This document shows, piece after piece, positions 46,279 through 54,388 of a DNA stretch of 64,000 bases (the stretch's first letter is position 1; each line of letters begins with the position of its first letter). The position numbers and the translations under genes were made by a program. Below the pieces are notes generated by a model that was not told the DNA's origin, searched no databases, and worked only from the letters and a program-made list of their open reading frames with translations. The stretch is from assembly GCA_016870155.1 (NCBI GenBank), contig VGCE01000009.1, forward strand, positions 1 through 64,000. The letters are read 5' to 3'. This stretch comes from Actinomycetota bacterium (GTDB taxonomy: Bacteria; Actinomycetota; Thermoleophilia; Miltoncostaeales; Miltoncostaeaceae).

Positions 46279-46599
46279 TCAATTCGCGGGGGTGTCGTCC
46301 CCGCCCTCGGGCCAGGTGGGCGGAAGATCGAGCTCCCACTCGCCACCGTCCGGGTAGTTCTTGGCGTACCACGCCTTGAAGTTGGGGATCGTGAAGCCCA
46401 CCACCGCGCGGCTCCGCGGCTCCACGCGCACCAGCACCTCGCGCTCCTCGTCGTAGATCGTGGCGGCCGGAACGGGCGCGCCGAACACCGCCGTGAAGGT
46501 GTCGGCGACCTGGTCGTAGGTGTGCAGCGACTCCGACGCGTTGCGGAGAGCGTTCTCCTCCGCGTAGTCCGGTCCGCCGCCTGTCGTGTCGTCGGCCAT
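46279..46599 (-). CDS. Small acidic protein of unknown function
   Basis: 106 residues, with AGGAAGGA upstream of the ATG. The core reads ATIYDEEREVLVRVE, then AVVGFTIPNFKAWYAKN, ending LPPTWP. That layout resembles DUF2283-type small proteins, and the same VxGFxIxNFxxxY pattern occurs in the protein at 59260. It is on the same strand as, and 95 bases upstream of, the NorQ-like gene, so it may belong to that unit, although the ATPase has its own ribosome site. Confidence 0.6.
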   Translation of the reverse strand: MADDTTGGGPDYAEENALRNASESLHTYDQVADTFTAVFGAPVPAATIYDEEREVLVRVEPRSRAVVGFTIPNFKAWYAKNYPDGGEWELDLPPTWPEGGDDTPAN

Positions 46600-46710
46600 G
46601 CCGTGCGTCCTTCCTGCGCTCGCGAGAGTGCCGGGAAACCCGGCCGAGTGGGCTAAAGTACCGCCTTCCTGTGGGTTCTATGCCGCACTGCGGCGGGAGG
46701 AAGTGGCGGA

Positions 46711-48423
46711 ATGCGGGGAGTCGACGCGACCCTCGAGATCCTTAAGCGCAACGGCGTGGATGCCATCTTCGGCATTCCCGGCGGCCCGCTCATCCCATTG
46801 TTCGACGCATTGTTCGACGATTCGGACCTCCGGCTCTTCCTCACGCGGCACGAGCAGGGCGCCGGCCACATGGCGGAGGGCTACGCAAAGGCTTCGGGTC
46901 GCCTCGCGGTGTGCACCGGCACCTCCGGCCCGGGCGCCACCAACCTCGTCACCCCCATCACCGACGCCTACATGGACAGCGTGCCCATGCTGGCCCTCAC
47001 CGGCCAGGTGGGATCCACGCGGGTGGGCACCGACGCCTTCCAGGAGGCCGACATCGTGGGCATCTCACTGCCCGTGGTGAAGCACTCGTGGCTGGTGAAG
47101 GACGCGCATGAGTTGCCCACCGTGCTCGAGGAGGCCATCTACGTCGCCACCACCGGGCGCCCCGGCCCCGTGCTGGTGGACGTGTGCGTGGACCAGTGGG
47201 CCGTGGAGGTGGACGACTACGCCGGTCCGTTCCCGCCCGAGATGCCCGGCTACCGGCCGCCGGCATCCAGCGGCCACCCGCGCCAGCTTCAGGCCGCTGC
47301 CCGGGCGATCGCCGAGTCGACGAAGCCCATGCTCTACGCCGGCGGCGGCATCATCGCCAGCAACGCCGCAGAGGAGCTCACCCGCATGGCCGAGGTGGCA
47401 CAGATCCCCGTCACCACCACCCTCATGGGCATCGGGGGCTTCCCGGCGTCCAACCCACTGTTCGTCGGCATGCCCGGCATGCACGGCATCGCGGCCAGCA
47501 CCTTCGCCATGCAGGAGAGCGACCTCATCCTGGCCGTGGGCGTGCGCTTCGATGAGCGCGTGCTCTCCACCGTGATGAACGAGTGGGCACCGAACGCCAA
47601 GATCATCCACATCGACGTCGACCCGGCCGAGATCGGCAAGAACCGCGCTGCGCACATCGGCATCGCCGGCGAGGCCAAGGCGGTGCTCGACGCCCTGGCC
47701 GACGCCTACGTGCAGCAGGAGTCGCGCCACGACGACGCCGCGCGCGCCGCGTGGATGAGCCGTATCAACGCGTGGCTCGAGGAGTACCCCTACACCATCG
47801 ACGACGACGAGCCGGGCGTCATCGCCCCGCAGAACGTGATCAGATCGGTTTACGACATCACCGGCGGCGACGCCATCGTTGCCACCGAGGTGGGCCAGCA
47901 CCAGATGTGGGCCGCGCAGTTCTACCCGTTCGAGAAGCCGCGCCGGTGGATCACCTCGGGCGGCCTCGGCACGATGGGCTTCGGTCTGCCCGCCGCGCTG
48001 GGCGCGCAGGTGGCGTTCCCCGATGAGCTCGTGGTGGACATCGCCGGCGATGGCTCGTTCGAGATGACCCTGCAGGAGCTCTCCACCGCGCAGACCTACG
48101 GGCTGCCTGTGAAGATCGTCATCCTCAACAACGGCTTCCTCGGCATGGTGCGCCAGTGGCAGGAGCTCTTCTGGGACAAGCGGTACTCCAACACCAGCTT
48201 CGGTGAGTTCCAGCCGGACTTTGCCGCCTTGGCCGGTGCCTACGGCATCCCCGGGATGCGCATCGAGGACCCGGACGAGCTCGAGGACGCCCTGCGCGAG
48301 ACGCTCTCCACCGACGGCCCCGCGCTCATCGACATCCAGGTGAACCGCGACGCCAAGGTGTTTCCCATGGTCCCGCAGGGTAAGGGCCCCGACGCCATGC
48401 TCGTGAGGGATCCCGCCAAGTAG
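46711..48423 (+). CDS. ilvB: Acetolactate-synthase-like thiamine-diphosphate enzyme (large subunit)
   Basis: 570 residues, with GGGAGGAA upstream. RHEQGAGHMAEGYAKASGR contains the catalytic Glu of ThDP enzymes. GDGSFEMTLQELSTAQTYGL is the ThDP-Mg motif, and LNNGFLGMVRQWQELFW is typical of acetolactate synthase, which condenses pyruvate in branched-chain amino-acid synthesis. No ilvN regulatory subunit or ilvC lies beside it, so a related carboligase is possible. The next gene is the B12 regulator, 175 bases downstream. Confidence 0.88.
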   Translation: MRGVDATLEILKRNGVDAIFGIPGGPLIPLFDALFDDSDLRLFLTRHEQGAGHMAEGYAKASGRLAVCTGTSGPGATNLVTPITDAYMDSVPMLALTGQVGSTRVGTDAFQEADIVGISLPVVKHSWLVKDAHELPTVLEEAIYVATTGRPGPVLVDVCVDQWAVEVDDYAGPFPPEMPGYRPPASSGHPRQLQAAARAIAESTKPMLYAGGGIIASNAAEELTRMAEVAQIPVTTTLMGIGGFPASNPLFVGMPGMHGIAASTFAMQESDLILAVGVRFDERVLSTVMNEWAPNAKIIHIDVDPAEIGKNRAAHIGIAGEAKAVLDALADAYVQQESRHDDAARAAWMSRINAWLEEYPYTIDDDEPGVIAPQNVIRSVYDITGGDAIVATEVGQHQMWAAQFYPFEKPRRWITSGGLGTMGFGLPAALGAQVAFPDELVVDIAGDGSFEMTLQELSTAQTYGLPVKIVILNNGFLGMVRQWQELFWDKRYSNTSFGEFQPDFAALAGAYGIPGMRIEDPDELEDALRETLSTDGPALIDIQVNRDAKVFPMVPQGKGPDAMLVRDPAK

Positions 48424-48440
48424 CCGACGCCTGAGGGTGT

Positions 48441-48454
48441 CCGCGTCGACGCGG
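48441..48454. repeat. 14-bp perfect palindrome CCGCGTCGACGCGG
   Basis: Lies 17 bases after the ilvB-like stop and 145 bases before the CarH-like gene. It may be the stem of a weak terminator or an operator. Confidence 0.45.
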
Positions 48455-48598
48455 GATCTTCATAACGGGGGACGCAGGCACTGACCGTACTCAGCGCGAA
48501 TGCACGGCAACGCGCGCACAATATGAGGGCAGCCGCTGTTCACCACCCACCCATGGGATCGAGCTGGCTTGAGCACCGCGTCCAATCAGGAAGCCGGG

Positions 48599-49465
48599 AT
48601 GGCCATCGGGTCGCTCGCACGCCGCACCGGCGTGCCGGTGGACACCCTTCGCGCGTGGGAGCGCCGCTACGGCGTGCTGCGCCCCACTCGCACCGCGGGG
48701 GGCCAGCGCCGGTACGGCGACCGCGACGTCGAGCGCGTGCTCTGGCTCGCCGCGCGGGTGGCCGAGGGGCAGCGCATCTCGGACGCCGCCGCAGCCCTCA
48801 ACGCCTTCGGGCGCGAGGGTGAGCAGGCCGGCGCCGGCGCCGGGCCTACCGACGCGCTCGCATCGCGCCTCGCCGCCACCGCCCGCCAGGGTGACGGACC
48901 GCGCGTGGAGCTCGAGCTCGACCGGGCCTTCGGGGCGCTCCCCCTGGTGCAGGCGATGGAGCTCGTGGTCTTCCCAGCCCTCGCCGAGCTGGGCCAGCGA
49001 TGGGCCGAGGGCGAGCAGGTGGTGGTGGGAGAGCACATGCTGAGCGCCGCCACGGAGCGGCGACTTGCCGCACGCCTCTCAGCGGCGCGCCGCCTGCGCG
49101 GGCCCATGGGCATCGTGGCCTGCCCATCGGGCGAGCGCCACGCGGTGGGCGCGCTGTGCCTCGCGGTGCTCATGGCGCAGGACGGCTGGCGCGTGAGCTT
49201 CCTCGGCGCCGACACGCCGCTCCCCGACGCCGACTCCATCGCGCAGGCGCGTCGCGCCCGGGCCTGCGTGGCCGTGTGCACAAACCCCGGATCGGCCACG
49301 ATGGCTGCCGGGCAGATCGCCGAACTGTCGAACGCCCAGCTGTGGGTGCTGGCCGGGCCCGACGCACCCGACCCCGGCGCGCACCAGATGCCCGTGTGGG
49401 GCCCCACGCTCGAGGATGCCCGCACTGCGGCGGCCCTGCGGGCGGCCGACTCCGGCTCGCGGTAG
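48599..49465 (+). CDS. CarH/LitR-type B12-dependent light-sensing MerR-family repressor
   Basis: 288 residues from ATG 48599 (AGGAAG 5 bases upstream; a TTG start at 48569 is possible). Residues 1-70 are a MerR DNA-binding domain (TLRAWERRYGVLRPTRTAGG). Residues ~100-165 form the B12-binding helical bundle with W135-x9-E145-H146 (RWAEGEQVVVGEHML), the AdoB12 photoreceptor signature. Residues 170-288 are the Rossmann-like B12 domain with ERH (E179, H181), whose His would be the lower cobalt ligand. Spacings match Thermus CarH with a +4 offset. Ala136 stands where Thermus CarH has a His that ligates cobalt in the light state. Its targets are not visible here. Confidence 0.85.
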   Translation: MAIGSLARRTGVPVDTLRAWERRYGVLRPTRTAGGQRRYGDRDVERVLWLAARVAEGQRISDAAAALNAFGREGEQAGAGAGPTDALASRLAATARQGDGPRVELELDRAFGALPLVQAMELVVFPALAELGQRWAEGEQVVVGEHMLSAATERRLAARLSAARRLRGPMGIVACPSGERHAVGALCLAVLMAQDGWRVSFLGADTPLPDADSIAQARRARACVAVCTNPGSATMAAGQIAELSNAQLWVLAGPDAPDPGAHQMPVWGPTLEDARTAAALRAADSGSR

Positions 49466-49528
49466 CCCCGGACGCAGCGAGGGCACCGGTCGGAGGCCCT
49501 CCCCGGTGACTCCCGTCCCCGACGCGGG

Positions 49529-51706
49529 TTACCTGCCGCGTACCGTCAGTCGGATACCGCGCCACGGGTTGACGGCGTACCCGGGAATCGTCTGCGGGGT
49601 GGTGCCCACCGCCGACAACCACATCTGGTACGCCGTGGCCGTAACGACGCCGCCGTGCCAGCGACGCCAGACGATCTTGGGGTTCTGATCGGGCGGCGGC
49701 GCTGAGATGGTATCGGTGGTCTCCACCACGTTGCCACCCTGGTCGAGCGTGCCCCAGGGCGAGCGCGTGGCCGCCTGCCCCACGGTGCTCACGTTGCCCA
49801 CGTAGATCTTCGCGGCGGGAACGAACGGGGTGATCGCGCACTGCGCGGCGGTGAACTGCGACGGGCACCAGTTCGGGGCGATGCCGGGCAGCGCCTCGAA
49901 GCTCGCCAGCGGCTGCGTGCCGGCGTTGGTCACGTTGCCGTTGGCGTCGAGTTGCGTCTGGTTGGGCTGCTGGCCCGACGCGCACCCCTGGGTGTCCACG
50001 GCGCAGTTGGTGTAGATGCCCGGGTTCGTCGGGTAGTCCCACCATGAGAACTTGCCGCCGCCGTTCGGGTCGAAATAGGCGGCCTTGATCCACTCATCCT
50101 GGCTCGACACCGCGAATCCCGACTTCAGGTTGCGCGTGGCCTTGCGGTTCTTCATGGTGTACTGGCCGGTCTCGGTCTTGGTCGAGAGCCGCACGGTGAA
50201 CGTGGTCACGGCCAGTCGCGTGCCGGCGGGCGTGGTGACGAACCTCCGACGCTTCGACAGCTGCGTGCCGTTCTGGATCGAGTTGGCCAGGCGGGCGCCG
50301 CGCGAGAAGTCACCCTGGTTGTAGGGCTTGTTGGCCCACACCGGCGATGACACGTAGTACCGCTGGCCGCGCGGGGAGCGCATGTTCTTGTTGATCGACC
50401 CGTACTTGGGCCACATGCGCGAGCTCTGGGCGATGTCCCACAGGTGGCGCGGGTTGCGGCCCAGTGGGTCCGCGGTGTTGAGGAACGTCACGTACTGCGC
50501 GGTGGTGAGCTCGGTCTCGCCGATCTGGTACGGGTACGCCACGCTGCCCACCTGCATGCAGGACGTTGCCGAGACCTTCTGCACCGACGGATCGGGGTTG
50601 GCGCTGACGGCCGCCCGCACCGCGGGGAAGGCCTGCAGGCACGCGGCACGGTTCGGGTAGACGTCGTTGTAGAAGGGGATGATCCACGCGGCGTTGTTGC
50701 CCGGCGACGCCACCCGCACCGTGCTGAGCGAGATGACGCCAGGGTTGGACGGCGGGGGCGGCGGGATCTCGCTCACCGTGCCCGGCAGGAAGTTCGCCGT
50801 GTAGAGGTAGCCGGCGGCGTCGGAGGTGATGCCGATGGGCCGCTTGCCGGTCTGCGCGATCACCGTGGACTTCCCGCCCGGCGTGATCTGCGACACGCTG
50901 CTGGCGCCGTCATTGGTGGTGTAGACGTTGCCGTAGGGGTCGACGGTGATGCCGATGGGGCGACGACCCGTGCTTCCGAGGATCGTCGAGGTGCCCGACG
51001 GCGTGATCTTCGAGACGTTCCCGGAGTTCCAGTTGGCGGTGTAGATGTTGCCGCTCCCGTCGATGTCGATGGCCTGCGGCCACGCACCGGTGGTACCGAA
51101 GGTCGACGCCGCGCCGGCGGAGGTGATCTTGGTGACGGTATCCGCGCCCTCGTTCGCCGTGTAGACGTTGCCGGCGGGGTCGAGCACGATGCCCAGCGGG
51201 CGGGCCCCGGTGGAGCCCAGCACCGACGACGCGCCGGCCGGGGTGATCTTGGTCACCGTGCTGTCGAGGTAGTTCGTGGTGTAGACGTTGCCCGCGGAGT
51301 CCACGGCGATGCCGATCGGCTGGCGTCCGGTGGTGCCGAGCGTCGACGACGCGCCGGCCGGGGTGATCTTGGTCACCGTGCCGTCGCCGAGGTTGCTGGT
51401 GTACACGTTGCCCGCCGAGTCGAGGGCGATGCCGCGCGGCGTGGATCCGGTGGTGCCGAGCACCATCGACTTGCCCGTGGGCATGATCATGGTGACGGTG
51501 TTGGCACGGGAGTTCGCCGTGTAGACGTTGCCCATGGCGTCGACGGCGATGCCGTCTGGGCCGGCACCGGTCTTCGCCAGCAGCGACGACCCGCGCAACG
51601 ACGGGGCCGCGGTGGCCGACTGCACCGCAACGCAGGTCACGAGGGTGCATGCAAGCGCGGCCAGGGCGATGCGGCGAGCCGCCTTGGGGCCGGGGGTTCT
51701 GTGCAT
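49529..51706 (-). CDS. Secreted NHL propeller fused to a formylglycine-generating-enzyme-like domain
   Basis: 725 residues from ATG 51706 (AAGGA upstream), with signal peptide IALAALACTLVTCVAVQSAT. Residues ~35-310 are six or more NHL blades (IAVDAMGNVYTAN, IALDSAGNVYTSN); the DNA itself repeats every ~120 bases. Residues ~330-725 resemble the FGE/SUMF1 fold: GETELTTAQYVTFLN, SSQDEWIKAAYFDP, GTLDQGGNVVETTDT and NPWRGIRLTVRGR. Whether it is catalytic is doubtful, because FGE needs copper-binding cysteines that I cannot locate. The extension to 51787 lacks a signal peptide and is rejected. Confidence 0.78.
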   Translation of the reverse strand: MHRTPGPKAARRIALAALACTLVTCVAVQSATAAPSLRGSSLLAKTGAGPDGIAVDAMGNVYTANSRANTVTMIMPTGKSMVLGTTGSTPRGIALDSAGNVYTSNLGDGTVTKITPAGASSTLGTTGRQPIGIAVDSAGNVYTTNYLDSTVTKITPAGASSVLGSTGARPLGIVLDPAGNVYTANEGADTVTKITSAGAASTFGTTGAWPQAIDIDGSGNIYTANWNSGNVSKITPSGTSTILGSTGRRPIGITVDPYGNVYTTNDGASSVSQITPGGKSTVIAQTGKRPIGITSDAAGYLYTANFLPGTVSEIPPPPPSNPGVISLSTVRVASPGNNAAWIIPFYNDVYPNRAACLQAFPAVRAAVSANPDPSVQKVSATSCMQVGSVAYPYQIGETELTTAQYVTFLNTADPLGRNPRHLWDIAQSSRMWPKYGSINKNMRSPRGQRYYVSSPVWANKPYNQGDFSRGARLANSIQNGTQLSKRRRFVTTPAGTRLAVTTFTVRLSTKTETGQYTMKNRKATRNLKSGFAVSSQDEWIKAAYFDPNGGGKFSWWDYPTNPGIYTNCAVDTQGCASGQQPNQTQLDANGNVTNAGTQPLASFEALPGIAPNWCPSQFTAAQCAITPFVPAAKIYVGNVSTVGQAATRSPWGTLDQGGNVVETTDTISAPPPDQNPKIVWRRWHGGVVTATAYQMWLSAVGTTPQTIPGYAVNPWRGIRLTVRGR

Positions 51707-51800
51707 GACGTCGGGTCCTTCATTGGCGACGGGGTCGCCCGGAGTATGCCACAGGAGAAATGCTGGCCTGCCGCAGGCCTTCCCCACGGCGGGGAGGGCC

Positions 51801-52202
51801 CTACTCGTCGTCGACGACGAACTTGTACGAGTAGTAGATGTCGCCCTCGTGCCCGAGCTTCATGCGGCGGAGCGTGGCGGCCACCCGGGTGCCCACCTCC
51901 ACGGCGTCGGGGTCCACGCCCATGACGGGCGCGGGCAGGTTGACGCCCTCGTCCATCTGGATGTGCCCCACCACGTAGGGCTCCTGCCCCAGGAACTCGC
52001 GGGGTGGGTAGTACACCACCGTGTAGTTGGTGATCTCGCCCTTGCCCGCGAGCTCGAACTCGCTCAGGGAGTCGCCTCCGCACTTGTAGCAGTGGCTGCG
52101 CTCCCACCAGGGGCTGAGCTCGCCGCACTTGTCGCACTTCATGGCGAACAGCTGCAGCTTCGGCGGCCCGAGCCGCGAGAACTCGATCGCGGATACGGTC
52201 AT
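51801..52202 (-). CDS. DUF35 zinc-ribbon/OB-fold protein
   Basis: 133 residues. An N-terminal zinc ribbon (CDKCG and CYKCGG) is followed by an OB-fold (EITNYTVVYYPPREFLGQEP). DUF35 proteins bind thiolase-fold enzymes and bridge them, as in the archaeal acetoacetyl-CoA thiolase/HMG-CoA synthase complex and actinobacterial Ltp2/ChsH2. The start lies 3 bases after the thiolase gene at 52206, which argues they act together. It is the last gene of the six-gene acyl-CoA operon. Confidence 0.85.
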   Translation of the reverse strand: MTVSAIEFSRLGPPKLQLFAMKCDKCGELSPWWERSHCYKCGGDSLSEFELAGKGEITNYTVVYYPPREFLGQEPYVVGHIQMDEGVNLPAPVMGVDPDAVEVGTRVAATLRRMKLGHEGDIYYSYKFVVDDE

Positions 52203-52205
52203 CGG

Positions 52206-53384
52206 CTAGCCCTCGCGTTGGTAGATGTGGATGGCGCCCACCGAACCCGGGCCGCCACGACAGGCCGAGATGCCGATCTCGGCGTCCTTGCGCAGCATGC
52301 CCTCGGGGGCGGTGCCGCGCAGCTGCTCGACGATGTCCACAGCCTGGGTGCTGCCGGTGGCGCCCAGCGGGTGGCCCTTGCACAAAAGGCCGCCCGACGG
52401 GTTGATGGCGATCGTGCCGTCGAGCCAGGTCGAGCCGTCCTCGGCGCCCTTCCAGCCGTCGCCGCGCTCGGCGAAGCCCAGGCCCTCGATGCCCAGGGGC
52501 TCCTGGATGGCGAACGAGTTGTAGATCTCGGCCACGTCCACGTCGTCGGGCCCGATGCCGGCCATCTCATAGGCGCGCTCCACGGGGCGGGCGAAAAGGT
52601 TGTAGGCATCGTCCAGCGTGTCGCTGGCCTGGTACCAGGTGCCCGATCCCATGCTGGTGGCGGTGATGAACACCTGCGGCTTATTCGCCTGCGCCTCGAG
52701 GATCTCCGGGCGGCACAGCACCAGGGCCGACGCGGCGTCGGTCATGGGGCACACCTCATACAGCTTGAGCGGGTCGGCCACCTTGGCGCTCTTCATCACC
52801 TCGTCCACCGTGCACTCGAAGCGCAGGTGGGCCGACGGGTTGCGGGCGCCGTAGTAGTGGTTCTTGACCGACGTGTGGGCGAGGTCCTCCTCGCTCACGC
52901 CGTAGGTCTGCATGTACTTGCGCGCGGTGAGCGCGGTGCCCGAGGGGAAGGTCAGCCCGGAGAAGTACTCCTCCTTGCTGTCGGCGGCCTGGGCGATGAT
53001 CGAGGTGCCCTCGACCGTGGCCAGGTCGTTCATCTTCTCGCAGCCCAGCACCATGACGGTGTCATAGAGCCCCGAGGCGATGGCCACGCAGCCCAGGTGC
53101 AGGGCCCACGCGCCGGTGCCGCAGGCGGCCTCCACGCGCACGGCCCCGGCCGGGACCACGCCCAGGTGGTGCGCCACCATGAGGCCGGTGGAGTTCTCGT
53201 AGTTGAAGCCGACCGAGCCGACGTTGCCCACGTAGAGCATCTGGATGTCCTGCGGGGACACCCCGGCGTCGTTCATGGCCTTGCGCCCGGCCTCCACTGC
53301 CAGGTCCTGGAGCGACTTGTCGTGCTGGATCTTGTGCGGGGTCTTGCCGATCCCCAGGACGCCGACCTTCATGCCTTCCTCCAC
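52206..53384 (-). CDS. Thiolase family acetyltransferase with intact active site
   Basis: 392 residues of thiolase fold. The nucleophile Cys is in RVEAACGTGAWALHLG, the GGLLCKGHPLGATGST box carries the C-terminal His, and NSFAIQEPLG is conserved. It should condense or cleave acyl-CoA. KVGVLGIGKTPHKIQHDKSL opens the protein and is close to archaeal acetyl-CoA acetyltransferases that pair with DUF35 and HMG-CoA-synthase-like partners. It lies 8 bases after gene 53393 and 3 before 51801. Confidence 0.85.
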   Translation of the reverse strand: MEEGMKVGVLGIGKTPHKIQHDKSLQDLAVEAGRKAMNDAGVSPQDIQMLYVGNVGSVGFNYENSTGLMVAHHLGVVPAGAVRVEAACGTGAWALHLGCVAIASGLYDTVMVLGCEKMNDLATVEGTSIIAQAADSKEEYFSGLTFPSGTALTARKYMQTYGVSEEDLAHTSVKNHYYGARNPSAHLRFECTVDEVMKSAKVADPLKLYEVCPMTDAASALVLCRPEILEAQANKPQVFITATSMGSGTWYQASDTLDDAYNLFARPVERAYEMAGIGPDDVDVAEIYNSFAIQEPLGIEGLGFAERGDGWKGAEDGSTWLDGTIAINPSGGLLCKGHPLGATGSTQAVDIVEQLRGTAPEGMLRKDAEIGISACRGGPGSVGAIHIYQREG

Positions 53385-53392
53385 TCCTTCGC

Positions 53393-54385
53393 CTAGTGGG
53401 GCTGCTGCTGGCGCCCCTCTGTCCAGCGGTAGTAGGTGCCGACGGCGATCTCCTCGCCAGCGTCAATCATCTCACGTGCGCCGACCGACTTCGGCTTCCT
53501 GGTGACCTCCATCTCCTGCGCGACCGCCTCGCCGCCACCGTAGGCCAGGGCCAGCAAAGTGCTGCCCTTGCGCGAGGCGTCGAGTCCCAGGCACAGCGCC
53601 AGCCCCACCGAGGCGGCGCCGACGTTGCCGATGTCACCCACGAACTGCGTGGATTCCAACTGCTTCGGCTGCGCGCCGAGGCGTGCGAGCCCGCGCAGCA
53701 CCTGCGGGTGCGGCTGGCTCGGGCAGATGCTCGTGTACTTGCCCGTGGGGCGCTCGGTGACCTTCTCGAGGCCCTTGGCCGCGGCGCCGGTGGCCCGGGC
53801 GTAGGCGTCGAACAGTACCTCGAGCCGGAACCGGGGCTCCTGCTCGCGGCCGAGCATCCACACGTCGAAGACCTCCTCCGCCGCCCGCGACTGCGGACCC
53901 AGGGTCGCGATGCCCTCGGCCTTCTTGCCGGGATCGATCACGAAGGCGGTGGCCGCGCCGGCCGAAAGCACGTCGGCGACGCGGTCGCGGTAGCTCACCA
54001 GGTGATCGGTGGCCACTACGAGGGTGGGGCCCACGTCGAGGGTCTGCGCGATGCGGAATGCGTCGAGCAAACCCGTGGCGTTGGCGCCCAGGTCGATGTG
54101 CACGGCCCCAGCGTCCAGGCGCAGGGCCAGGCCGAGGGTCTGCGACATCTTGCGCAGTTCGAAGGGCGGGGCCTGGGTGGTGGTGATGACCGCCCCCAGG
54201 CCCCTCTCGCCCTTCAGTGCCTGGCGCGCCGCCTCGTAGGCCATCGTGAGGGTGTCCTCATCGAGGCCCGGGGTGGCGAGCCCGCGCGACCGGGGACGTC
54301 CCGGTCGCCCGTAGAACTTCTGGATCTCACCGAGCGGCGCCCGATACTGCGGTACGTAGGCCCCGTAGCTGGTGAGTACCGCCAT
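53393..54385 (-). CDS. HMG-CoA-synthase-like (thiolase-superfamily) protein lacking the usual Cys
   Basis: 330 residues. MAVLTSYGAYVPQYRAPLGE is the typical start of archaeal-type HMG-CoA synthase and related DUF35-partner proteins. In these the nucleophile lies in an xACKAAT box. Here the matching segment is DLGANATGLLDAF with no cysteine, and no other Cys replaces it, so the condensation chemistry is probably lost. The remainder (ADVLSAGAATAFVIDPG and GNVGAASVGLALCLG) is conserved. It lies between the acyl-CoA synthetase and the thiolase, spaced by 3 and 8 bases, suggesting a structural role in a complex. Confidence 0.72.
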   Translation of the reverse strand: MAVLTSYGAYVPQYRAPLGEIQKFYGRPGRPRSRGLATPGLDEDTLTMAYEAARQALKGERGLGAVITTTQAPPFELRKMSQTLGLALRLDAGAVHIDLGANATGLLDAFRIAQTLDVGPTLVVATDHLVSYRDRVADVLSAGAATAFVIDPGKKAEGIATLGPQSRAAEEVFDVWMLGREQEPRFRLEVLFDAYARATGAAAKGLEKVTERPTGKYTSICPSQPHPQVLRGLARLGAQPKQLESTQFVGDIGNVGAASVGLALCLGLDASRKGSTLLALAYGGGEAVAQEMEVTRKPKSVGAREMIDAGEEIAVGTYYRWTEGRQQQPH

Positions 54386-54388
54386 TAA

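Noticed and set aside
49479-49501. GAGGGC/GCCCTC hairpin between the CarH-like and propeller genes
   Set aside because: A six-base GC stem with an 11-base loop is expected by chance here; no T tract.
50860-51530. CRISPR-like regular repeats
   Set aside because: The ~120-base units encode propeller blades in frame with no spacers of variable origin.
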